Shown: one piece after another, positions 1 through 5,104 of the stretch
How positions within the stretch are numbered: the stretch's first letter is position 1
How the letters are laid out: every line of letters begins with the position of its first letter
IMG/VR virus record: IMGVR_UViG_3300017605_000357
Location: 1-29,633 of that record
Length of the DNA: 29,633 nucleotides
DNA from: a virus
Direction: 5' to 3' (one strand)
Notes under the pieces: generated by a model
Seen by the model: only the letters and a program-made list of their open reading frames with translations
Database searches by the model: none
What the model was told of the DNA's origin: nothing
Made by a program: the position numbers and the translations under genes

Positions 1-49
1 AGCCATGCTTATAACATGGAAATAGTCAGTTCGATTCTGACCGGTAGCA
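1..49 (+). tRNA. tRNA-Ile(UAU), 3' part only
   Basis: The window opens inside this tRNA, in front of the anticodon arm. The anticodon stem CCATG/CATGG (3-7 with 15-19) encloses the loop CTTATAA, which gives anticodon TAT and reads AUA. The T-arm is perfect: GTCAG, loop TTCGATT, CTGAC (25-41). The 3' acceptor strand CGGTAGC (42-48) and discriminator A49 follow. CCA is not encoded beyond the single C50. The acceptor and D-arm lie left of the window. AUA is rare in GC-rich hosts, so this tRNA would help an AT-rich phage. The next ATG begins at 51, one base after the discriminator. Confidence 0.85.
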
Positions 50-50
50 C

Positions 51-203
51 ATGTTAGATTGGAAAGCCTTCGCTGACACAAAACCGGAGTTATATGAGTT
101 TCTAACTACACAAGAATATATTGTTGAATATAATAAATGGAGATATAAAGCTAGACGTTTAGCACTAATATCAATGCTTGGCAACAAATGTGTTAATATG
201 TAA
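51..203 (+). CDS. small protein of unknown function, starting one base after a tRNA
   Basis: This is a 50-residue open frame starting MLDWKAFADTKPEL and rich in charged and aromatic residues, with a basic middle (YNKWRYKARR). No domain, membrane segment or signal peptide can be seen, and I do not recognise it. The ATG lies directly behind tRNA discriminator A49 plus C50, so there is no Shine-Dalgarno site. Translation would need a leaderless mRNA made by tRNA 3' processing. The ordinary codon composition and the same geometry at 285, 2569 and 3109 support it being real. It is short, so coding is likely rather than certain. Confidence 0.55.
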   Translation: MLDWKAFADTKPELYEFLTTQEYIVEYNKWRYKARRLALISMLGNKCVNM

Positions 204-283
204 GCGGAAACGTTCCTCATACATGAAGCGATATTATGCACTTAATGGAAGGAGGTAGGTGGGTTCAAGTCCCACCGCTCGCA
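204..283 (+). tRNA. tRNA-like element with intact T-arm and 3' acceptor strand
   Basis: The 3' half is unmistakably tRNA: T-stem GTGGG/CCCAC (259-263 with 271-275), loop TTCAAGT, 3' acceptor strand CGCTCGC (276-282) and discriminator A283. The 5' half does not fold as a normal tRNA. Only four bases, GCGG at 204 or GCGA at 228, can pair with the end of the acceptor strand. I find no five-base-pair anticodon stem with a seven-base loop, so I assign no anticodon. TTAATGG at 242-248 resembles a D-loop. It is either a degenerate tRNA or an element kept for its T-arm and acceptor. ATG of the next gene follows after C284. The left boundary is uncertain. Confidence 0.45.
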
Positions 284-284
284 C

Positions 285-452
285 ATGATACAAGCTCAGA
301 ATAAAGATGGAGAATGGGTACCAGCCATTCCAGAACCTTTCCATATCCTTAATGGTCTTAAACTTAAGTGCCAAAAATGCTTTAAGGATTATTGGACTTA
401 CGACGGTTATCGTGGTCACTATGCTCTCAAACATATATTGAGGTTGGATTAA
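285..452 (+). CDS. small CxxC protein, starting one base after a tRNA-like element
   Basis: This frame encodes 55 residues beginning MIQAQNKDGEW. It holds one CQKC pair near residue 30 followed by an aromatic, His-containing segment (YWTYDGYRGHYALKH), which suggests a small metal-binding fold. No family is recognised. The start is set by the tRNA-like element that ends at 283: C284 then ATG, with no Shine-Dalgarno site possible. The TAA stop overlaps the ATG of the next gene at 452 (TAATG), so the two are translationally coupled. Confidence 0.6.
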   Translation: MIQAQNKDGEWVPAIPEPFHILNGLKLKCQKCFKDYWTYDGYRGHYALKHILRLD

Positions 453-730
453 TGGCTAGAAGATTTGAAAGTATAGAAGAACCAACGATTAAAGTAATAC
501 GCATTGTTCACATAACGTGTGATAAATGTGGTCGAGCCTTAGATCGTGATGGAGATGAAGAACAGTTTCCAAATGAGCTAGTACTTGTTCTTAATGAATA
601 CGAATGTGTGAGTCAGAAATTTCTGAAGGATCTATGTACTGAATGTTTGACTCCAATCTGGTTGGATCTTTGTCAGATACTTGGTGTCGATCCTGATGAT
701 ACTTCGGGATCGAGTTTTAATAATGCATGA
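452..730 (+). CDS. hypothetical protein with two CxxC pairs
   Basis: The protein has 92 residues and starts MARRFESIEEP. CDKC near residue 23 and CTEC near residue 63 are spaced like two halves of a zinc ribbon. The N-terminus is basic and the C-terminus acidic and Ser/Asn-rich. I chose ATG 452 over an upstream in-frame ATG at 392 because 452 overlaps the stop of the previous gene and the extra residues would lie wholly inside that gene. The sequence TTGAGG sits ahead of the start at about the right distance. Function is unknown; a nucleic-acid-binding adaptor is possible. Confidence 0.7.
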   Translation: MARRFESIEEPTIKVIRIVHITCDKCGRALDRDGDEEQFPNELVLVLNEYECVSQKFLKDLCTECLTPIWLDLCQILGVDPDDTSGSSFNNA

Positions 731-751
731 TGGATAGTATGTCAATATATC

Positions 752-823
752 GCCGGTATAGCACAATGGCCAGTGCACCTGTCTTGTAAACAGGTTATCA
801 GAGTTCGATTCTCTGTTCCGGCT
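752..823 (+). tRNA. tRNA-Thr(UGU)
   Basis: This is a complete 72-nt cloverleaf. Acceptor 752-758/816-822 has one T-T mismatch at the sixth pair. The D-arm is GCAC/GTGC (761-764/773-776) with GG in the loop. The anticodon stem is CCTGT/ACAGG with loop CTTGTAA, giving anticodon TGT (785-787) for ACA. The T-arm is CAGAG, TTCGATT, CTCTG. The discriminator is T823 and CCA is not encoded. ACA is uncommon in GC-rich actinobacteria. Only C824 separates it from the structured RNA at 825-953. Confidence 0.93.
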
Positions 824-824
824 C

Positions 825-953
825 GATGGGCCAGACGCTAAAGGCCGAGATATAGTGTCATAGGCTGTCAGTCCCTCGCTATAGTTCGCGCGAGTAGCTG
901 TACACTGACTAAGCTATATCAGAGGGATAAGCCCGTCACTTACCCCATCACCA
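825..953 (+). ncRNA. structured RNA with tRNA-like ends (ACCA 3' end)
   Basis: There is no convincing gene in this stretch, but it holds nested perfect helices. GATGGG 825-830 pairs with CCCATC 944-949 and closes the element like an acceptor stem, followed by A950 and CCA 951-953. Inside are GATATAG 849-855 with CTATATC 914-920, GTCAGT 867-872 with ACTGAC 904-909, and CTCGC 875-879 with GCGAG 890-894. A separate hairpin is TAAG 928-931 with CTTA 939-942. GACG 834-837 could pair with CGTC 934-937 in a pseudoknot. A nine-codon frame (ATG 826 to TAG 855) overlaps the 5' end. It is not a normal tRNA, since the 3' hairpin loop is not TTCNANN. Its role is unknown; it may be a tRNA-like regulator or the leader of the gene at 991. 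Confidence 0.7.
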
Positions 954-990
954 AAATTTAATAGGATAGTAATAAGTTGGAAGGATTATT

Positions 991-2139
991 ATGGGTAAAC
1001 ATAGTGTCAAATCATCAGCTATTAAGAAGAATTTAGTTATTTCGCTTGGTGTTGGTGGACTGGTTGCTATTCTTATTGTTCCTAGCATGGCCAGTGCAGA
1101 TACAATAACTTCATTCTCTACTATTGCTAGAGATGAATGTGCCCAAGCATTAAATTGGCCTGATAGAACTGATGAACAAAAAGCTTGGCTGACATTATGT
1201 AAAGAAGCACTTACACCACCAACAGTAACTCCTACTCCAACTATTACAACGACACCAACCCCAACTATTACTCCTTCTGCTACTCAAACTACTACCTCAG
1301 CGCCGGCCACAACCACCACGCCGCCCGTCACAGTGACCGCTACGCCATCGCAAACAAATCCACCACCCACTACTCAGCCACCGCCGAGCGGAAATACAAA
1401 ACCGCAAGATGTTGGAGTTCCATCTAGTGTTGTAAGAACTGATGGTGGACCTTGTACAATCAATAGCAGTAATGTCACTTATAATGCAAGAAACTTTAAT
1501 TGCGATGGCATGCGAATTAACGGACAAAACGTAAAGATTACCAATTCATATATCACCACAGGGCAGTGGTGGAGTATCCTAATAGCAACAAATGCCTCGC
1601 TAACTATTGAAGATAGTACTATCGGTGGACCAAATGCATGCAACAGAGATGCCTCAATCAGTGGTGGTAATCTCATTGCACGTAGAATCAATCTCACTTC
1701 TGGTGGTGATGGATTCTGGGTATCTGGTCCTAACGTACTAGTTAGTAACTCATACGTCAAGCTTTGTGGTAGTGGTGGCACTCATGCTGACGGCATTCAG
1801 CTCAGTGATAGTGGTGGAAACAATTCAGTATTTGACAACGTAACTTTCGACATGTCATTTACAAGTCTTGGATCACAAAATTCACCAGTGTTCTGGTCTG
1901 GATCCACGCAAGGTAACAATGCTACTATTAAGAATAGCTTACTAATTGCTGGTGGTTATACTTTACGAGTGCATTCCGGTACAGGCATATCACTCATTAA
2001 TAACGTGATAGCTAAAAACGCTTGGCAATTTGGTCCTACTCTGATTGATTCAGGTAGAGTTTCAGTATGTACTGGAAATGTTGTAGCTGATGTTGATTCC
2101 AACTACAATGTATCAAATAGGGTTTCGATAGGTTGCTAA
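991..2139 (+). CDS. secreted right-handed beta-helix protein (pectate lyase-like fold)
   Basis: The protein has 382 residues. Residues 1-36 form a Sec signal peptide: basic start, hydrophobic core around 15-31 and cleavage near ASA-D. A short helical domain with two Cys follows (about 37-73). Next comes a Thr/Pro-rich linker (about 75-135) and a beta-helix of roughly 240 residues. Helix rungs show as repeated Asn/Gly-rich strands such as NVKITNSYI, ATIKNSLLI and ISLINNVI. Scattered Cys may form disulfides after export. The fold is common in polysaccharide lyases and depolymerases, but I cannot identify catalytic residues. GGAAGGA lies just upstream of ATG. The linker DNA around 1290-1400 is much richer in GC than its surroundings, which suggests recombination with a GC-rich genome. 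Confidence 0.8.
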   Translation: MGKHSVKSSAIKKNLVISLGVGGLVAILIVPSMASADTITSFSTIARDECAQALNWPDRTDEQKAWLTLCKEALTPPTVTPTPTITTTPTPTITPSATQTTTSAPATTTTPPVTVTATPSQTNPPPTTQPPPSGNTKPQDVGVPSSVVRTDGGPCTINSSNVTYNARNFNCDGMRINGQNVKITNSYITTGQWWSILIATNASLTIEDSTIGGPNACNRDASISGGNLIARRINLTSGGDGFWVSGPNVLVSNSYVKLCGSGGTHADGIQLSDSGGNNSVFDNVTFDMSFTSLGSQNSPVFWSGSTQGNNATIKNSLLIAGGYTLRVHSGTGISLINNVIAKNAWQFGPTLIDSGRVSVCTGNVVADVDSNYNVSNRVSIGC

Positions 2140-2483
2140 TGTCAAATAATAGATCAAGTAATGATGAATTAACTATAAGATTAACTTATCTTCGCAGCAA
2201 AGCTAACAATCCAACTTTAAGACACATAGCAGATGTAACCAATCATTCTGTAGCAACTATTCATTCTGCGTTTAACAGTAGAAGAGTAAGCTGGCCTATA
2301 GTTAGAGATATCTTAAAGTTTTTTAATGTAGAAGATGAAGAAACCATCAAAGACTACATGAAATTATGGGGTAAAACTTTTCCTACTGAACGTAGACAAC
2401 CTTATCATGAGCTTAGTGAAAGACTTGATAAAGTTGAAACTAAATTAGATGAAATACGTGCCTTATTACTTCCACCAAAATAA
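2139..2483 (+). CDS. helix-turn-helix DNA-binding protein with C-terminal coiled coil
   Basis: The protein has 114 residues. Residues about 8-65 look like the Xre/lambda-repressor type of helix-turn-helix found in many actinobacterial proteins: TLRHIADVTNHSVATIHSAF, then a WPIVRDILKFF helix. Residues about 85-110 form a heptad helix (LSERLDKVETKLDEIRALL) suited to dimerisation. The start ATG 2139 overlaps the TAA of the beta-helix gene, so the two are coupled and may be controlled together. An in-frame TTG at 2133 is less likely. The target site is unknown; the structured RNA and hairpins nearby are candidates for study. Confidence 0.75.
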   Translation: MSNNRSSNDELTIRLTYLRSKANNPTLRHIADVTNHSVATIHSAFNSRRVSWPIVRDILKFFNVEDEETIKDYMKLWGKTFPTERRQPYHELSERLDKVETKLDEIRALLLPPK

Positions 2484-2494
2484 CAATTTAATAG

Positions 2495-2567
2495 GCTCAC
2501 GTGCGCTAACGGCAAAGCGATCAGATTCAAAATCTGGTGATTGTTGGTTCGAATCCAACCGTGAGTA
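2495..2567 (+). tRNA. tRNA with anticodon CAA (nominally Leu) on a class I body
   Basis: The cloverleaf has 73 nt. The acceptor is GCTCACG/CGTGAGT (2495-2501/2560-2566), with a G-T first pair. The D-arm is CGC/GCG with GG in the loop. The anticodon stem TCAGA/TCTGG encloses TTCAAAA, giving CAA (2528-2530), which reads UUG. The variable region is only TGATT, and the T-arm is GTTGG, TTCGAAT, CCAAC. The discriminator is A2567, then C2568, then ATG. Bacterial leucine tRNAs normally have a long variable arm, so identity is uncertain even though the anticodon is clear. UUG is a rare codon in GC-rich hosts. Confidence 0.85.
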
Positions 2568-2568
2568 C

Positions 2569-3027
2569 ATGACAAATTATGATAGCACGGCAGATACATT
2601 GAAGCACAGTGCACGTGTTGGTGTACTTATGGACAGCATACTATACGAATTGATTGATCGTAGTCGTCATCATGACATTAGTAAAACTGCTAATCCTGAG
2701 AAGGCTATGTTTGATGAGTTTACACCAAAACTCAAAGAATTAACGTATGGTTCTGATGAATACAAAGCTTGTTTAGTAGATATGGGTGAAGCCTTAAAGC
2801 ATCACTATGCAAGTAATAGACATCACCCGGAGCACTTCGAAGATGGCATCAACGGTATGACGCTCGTTGATTTGATTGAAATGCTTGCCGATTGGAAAGC
2901 TGCCACGGAGCGTATGGATAACGGTAATTTAGGCATAAGTCTGCAAATTCAGAAAGAACGCTTTGGAATCTCTGACCAATTAATGACCATTTTGGAAAAC
3001 ACAGCTCAATGGTTTGGTTGGATATAG
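2569..3027 (+). CDS. DUF5662 family protein
   Basis: The protein has 152 residues. It carries the family hallmarks: SRHHDISKTANPEK at about 32-45, then TPKLKELTYGSDEYK, then LKHHYASNRHHPEHF at about 76-90, then the helices MTLVDLIEMLADWKAA. The His/Asp pattern recalls HD-type metal-binding helical proteins, but activity is unproven. The family is frequent in phages. The family homology begins right at ATG 2569, which supports this start although it lies one base behind a tRNA and has no Shine-Dalgarno site. Starts further upstream would run through the tRNA. Confidence 0.8.
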   Translation: MTNYDSTADTLKHSARVGVLMDSILYELIDRSRHHDISKTANPEKAMFDEFTPKLKELTYGSDEYKACLVDMGEALKHHYASNRHHPEHFEDGINGMTLVDLIEMLADWKAATERMDNGNLGISLQIQKERFGISDQLMTILENTAQWFGWI

Positions 3028-3033
3028 TTCTAA

Positions 3034-3107
3034 GCCCACGTAATGGCCCGGTCTTCTAAACCAGAGGTGCATAATGGACAATGCTGGTTCGAATCCAGTC
3101 GTGGGTG
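3034..3107 (+). tRNA. aberrant tRNA-like element, possible tRNA-Arg(UCU)
   Basis: The acceptor GCCCACG/CGTGGGT (3034-3040/3100-3106) and the T-arm GCTGG, TTCGAAT, CCAGT (3083-3099) are sound. The loop CTTCTAA (3053-3059) sits in a stem CCGGT/ACCAG with one C-A mismatch and would give anticodon TCT for AGA. It lies too close to the acceptor: only TAATGGC remains where a D-arm should be. About 18 extra bases fill the variable region, and these include the D-loop-like AATGGACA between GCAT and ATGC. Either the D-arm is lost and a class II-like arm gained, or the element no longer decodes. A long-D-loop fold gives no anticodon stem. Discriminator G3107, C3108, then ATG. Confidence 0.55.
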
Positions 3108-3108
3108 C

Positions 3109-3411
3109 ATGAGAATTACAGGAACAGAACGTGGTACAATATGGGGCTTACATGGTAAGCAATCTAAGCAAAAGTATGTTTCTACATACACGCAACCAAT
3201 ACAAAATTATGTAGTATCATGGTTATATCATCACATTTGGGAAAAGATATCTTGGCGTTTCTTTAGATATCTTGAGAAATTCCAACATGAGCTTGATATC
3301 GGCGCTGAAACAATCAATACTCCATTCACGAACAGACAAGATCTCAGATGCGATCGTCTAAGTCATAAAAATAAAATCATTCTAAAAACGGAATATGAGG
3401 ATATAGATTGA
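3109..3411 (+). CDS. hypothetical protein, starting one base after a tRNA-like element
   Basis: The protein has 100 residues beginning MRITGTERGTIW. It is basic and rich in aromatic residues, with a Trp/Phe-rich helix around residues 38-57 (WLYHHIWEKISWRFFRYLEK). No family is recognised. The start is fixed by the tRNA-like element ending at 3107, so the mRNA would be leaderless after tRNA processing. Starting upstream at 3043 would place the N-terminus inside the tRNA-like element. The gene ends one base before the next ATG at 3413. Confidence 0.65.
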   Translation: MRITGTERGTIWGLHGKQSKQKYVSTYTQPIQNYVVSWLYHHIWEKISWRFFRYLEKFQHELDIGAETINTPFTNRQDLRCDRLSHKNKIILKTEYEDID

Positions 3412-3412
3412 C

Positions 3413-3703
3413 ATGATGACTCCACTACTACCAATGAACATCCATCCTTGGTGTAATTGTCATGCCACCGGTAAATGGCTACAACAGGATGGTTATGGCT
3501 TCGATCCTCCATCAGGTTTGTGGGTTCACGGTAGATGCCGTAAACCAAGTAAAATGAATTATGATCGATTTGTACTTGGTTTGGAACCTATTCCACAACC
3601 CAAAAAGCCAACAGATATCTACGAAGTAGAACGTAGATACGAAGCCCGACAAACTATAGAAGAAGAATTAGATTGGGAAGATGACGACGATGACGATTGG
3701 TGA
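3413..3703 (+). CDS. hypothetical protein with acidic tail
   Basis: The protein has 96 residues. The N-terminal half holds CNCHATGKW and HGRCRKPSK, which look like one small zinc-binding module around residues 14-45 preceded by the HPW motif. The C-terminus ends in a run of seven acidic residues. Two ATG codons are adjacent (3413 and 3416) and either could serve. The last 14 bases overlap the Fic gene. Function is unknown; this type of Cys/His patch is common in small actinophage proteins. Confidence 0.7.
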   Translation: MMTPLLPMNIHPWCNCHATGKWLQQDGYGFDPPSGLWVHGRCRKPSKMNYDRFVLGLEPIPQPKKPTDIYEVERRYEARQTIEEELDWEDDDDDDW

Positions 3704-4166
3704 TCTGCCAGAGAATTATGTTGAACAATCAAATTTGATTGAAGGTGTTACTGATCTAGCAGAAATTCCTAAGTCGATAAGAGCTTGGAAATTTCTCTCA
3801 TCGATTGAATTCTTAACTAAAGAAATAATTCTTGATGTTCACAAGATTATAATGGAAGGACTAATTCACCATACATTAGCAGGTAAGTATCGTCCTTACA
3901 ATGTAGTTGTTGGTGGAAGATCTTGTCCATCATTTTTATTAGTACCAGGTTTGATGGGTGAATGGATCCTAAACATGCGTCATTGGCAGGATCTATCACC
4001 AAAACTAAACCATGTTAGTTTTGAAGTAATACATCCATTTGTTGATGGTAATGGTAGAGTTGGTCGATTGCTTATGTGGTGGCATGAGGCTAAGCGAGAC
4101 GAAGATCTAACTCTTATAGAATACAAGAATCGTTGGGACTACTATAAATGGTTTCCCCAAAGCTAA
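3690..4166 (+). CDS. Fic domain protein (probable AMPylase)
   Basis: The protein has 158 residues, essentially a minimal Fic core. The catalytic loop HPFVDGNGRVGR spans about residues 115-126 and matches HPFx(D/N)GNGRxxR in full, including the catalytic His. Upstream AGKYRPYNVVVGG is the flap that aligns the target. SNLIEG at residues 14-19 fits the inhibitory (S/T)xxxE(G/N) motif, so the enzyme is probably self-restrained, as in class II Fic proteins. Fic enzymes usually transfer AMP to hydroxyl side chains of target proteins. The start at 3690 has GGGAAG nine bases upstream; 3681 is an alternative but abuts that site. No antitoxin gene is evident nearby. The target is unknown; host takeover or defence against other phages is possible. 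Confidence 0.88.
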   Translation: MTIGDLPENYVEQSNLIEGVTDLAEIPKSIRAWKFLSSIEFLTKEIILDVHKIIMEGLIHHTLAGKYRPYNVVVGGRSCPSFLLVPGLMGEWILNMRHWQDLSPKLNHVSFEVIHPFVDGNGRVGRLLMWWHEAKRDEDLTLIEYKNRWDYYKWFPQS

Positions 4167-4194
4167 GATCGAAGATCATCAATGTGTTAGCCTC

Positions 4195-4223
4195 TTGACA
4201 TCCGCCGGAGCATGTGTTACGCT
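4195..4223 (+). promoter_or_regulatory. sigma70-type promoter for tRNA-Lys and the replication arm
   Basis: TTGACA (4195-4200) is a perfect -35 box. After 17 bases comes TACGCT (4218-4223), which fits the actinobacterial TANNNT -10 pattern. Seven bases further is 4230, the first base of tRNA-Lys, so transcription would begin at the mature tRNA 5' end. GGAGC (4207-4211) and GCTCC (4220-4224) form an inverted repeat across the spacer and -10 and could be a control site. It lies in the only gap of this stretch, between the Fic gene and the tRNA. Confidence 0.75.
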
Positions 4224-4229
4224 CCAAAC

Positions 4230-4301
4230 ACGCCGCTAGCTCAGTGGTAGAGCCATTGACTCTTAATCAATAGGTCGAGAGTTCGATTCTCTCGCGGCGT
4301 A
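4230..4301 (+). tRNA. tRNA-Lys(CUU)
   Basis: This is a clean 72-nt cloverleaf. The acceptor is ACGCCGC/GCGGCGT, the D-arm GCTC/GAGC with GTGG in the loop, and the anticodon stem ATTGA/TCAAT. The loop CTCTTAA gives anticodon CTT (4262-4264). The T-arm is GAGAG, TTCGATT, CTCTC. The discriminator is A4301 and CCA is not encoded. Unlike the tRNAs to its left it is not followed at once by ATG: the next gene has its own ribosome binding site. AAG is not rare in GC-rich hosts, so codon supply alone does not explain it. Confidence 0.95.
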
Positions 4302-4323
4302 CGTTGTAATGAAAGGATAAACT

Positions 4324-4467
4324 ATGTGTGATATAGGAGAAATTCAGAGATCAGTAACGTTCGAGCCTATAGAGCTAGAAACTGTTAATACTGTAATCAC
4401 TGAAGAATCTAAGGAATTCGAACTCACTCCTGTAGAGTCACCACAGGAGGTACCCATTGTCAAATGA
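4324..4467 (+). CDS. small acidic protein of unknown function
   Basis: This frame has 47 residues, MCDIGEIQRSVTFEPIELE and onward. It is rich in Glu, Thr and Val and alternates in a way that suggests beta strands or disorder. GAAAGGAT precedes the ATG at a normal distance. The end overlaps the start of the next gene by 11 bases, and the Shine-Dalgarno site AGGAGG of that gene lies inside this frame. It is the first frame after the promoter and tRNA-Lys. No family is recognised. Confidence 0.55.
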   Translation: MCDIGEIQRSVTFEPIELETVNTVITEESKEFELTPVESPQEVPIVK

Positions 4468-5104
4468 TGAATACTCCGGCACTAGCAGAGATTTAATACC
4501 TGGTTCTATCATTGGTTATAGAACCTGGAACATTACTCAACCAGGTGTGATAATTTCCCATAATGGTTCTATTTGGGCTAAAAATGGAACGAAGCACGCC
4601 GTATGTCTAAAAGTGAATGGTTCACTTTCTGTTCGAGAACCACATCGCGCACCAATTCGTGATTGCACCTGTGGTATTTATGCCAAATATGATCCAACGG
4701 ATTTTCATGACATAATGCCAATGTTACCACATGGTACCATTATTGGAGCAATCAGTGCTTTTGGTAATGCAGAATTAGGACCACGCGGTTTCAGAGCTGC
4801 ACAAGCTTCTATTCTTGCAATATGTCCACTGATCACGTATGACATTAAACTTAGTCCTCAAGGACCAACGTTATCTCAATTTCTAAACGATGTGGCGTAT
4901 TCATATAGAATACCACTCTTTCTAACTATGCGTGATCTTGTTGACAGATATCCACCAAGTGATGTATCTGGTCTCGTTGACAGATATCCACCAAGTGATG
5001 ACCGTAATTTGTTTCGTCTTGAAAAAATAAGAATGATGCTACCATCATCATTATTAATGGATAAGACACAAATTAGAAATCTATTTACGGGTAACTGGGC
5101 GTGA
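4457..5104 (+). CDS. phage protein of unknown function with internal peptide repeat
   Basis: The protein has 215 residues. The start is TTG 4457, chosen for the strong AGGAGG at 4445-4450 six bases ahead. Residues about 10-75 hold GYRTW, a Trp strand and CTCGIYA, an arrangement I associate with a widespread actinophage family of unknown role. Near residues 162-182 the peptide LVDRYPPSD occurs twice, separated by VSG. Two Cys-containing strands may bind metal. It overlaps the next gene by four bases (GTGA). The repeat appears to be a recent internal duplication. Confidence 0.7.
   Translation: MSNDEYSGTSRDLIPGSIIGYRTWNITQPGVIISHNGSIWAKNGTKHAVCLKVNGSLSVREPHRAPIRDCTCGIYAKYDPTDFHDIMPMLPHGTIIGAISAFGNAELGPRGFRAAQASILAICPLITYDIKLSPQGPTLSQFLNDVAYSYRIPLFLTMRDLVDRYPPSDVSGLVDRYPPSDDRNLFRLEKIRMMLPSSLLMDKTQIRNLFTGNWA
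4940..5000 (+). repeat. 25-bp perfect direct repeat within a gene
   Basis: The 25 bases from 4940 to 4964 recur exactly at 4976 to 5000, a period of 36 bases or 12 codons. The repeat keeps frame and doubles LVDRYPPSD. Each copy contains TTGACA, but this is coding DNA and no matching -10 box was found. Perfect identity over 25 bases points to a recent slip or duplication. Confidence 0.9.

Noticed and set aside
825-953. tmRNA or ordinary tRNA
   Set aside because: It is far shorter than tmRNA, no tag frame ends in a degradation signal, and the 3' hairpin lacks the TTCNANN T-loop. I therefore call it only a structured RNA.
2405-2614. Minus-strand frame across the CAA tRNA
   Set aside because: It runs through the tRNA and the helix-turn-helix gene. 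Frames across tRNA genes are often open by chance, and no upstream signal is present.
4940-4980. TTGACA in the direct repeat as a -35 box
   Set aside because: It lies inside a coding region in both copies and no TANNNT box sits 16-18 bases downstream in either case. It codes for Val-Asp-Arg.
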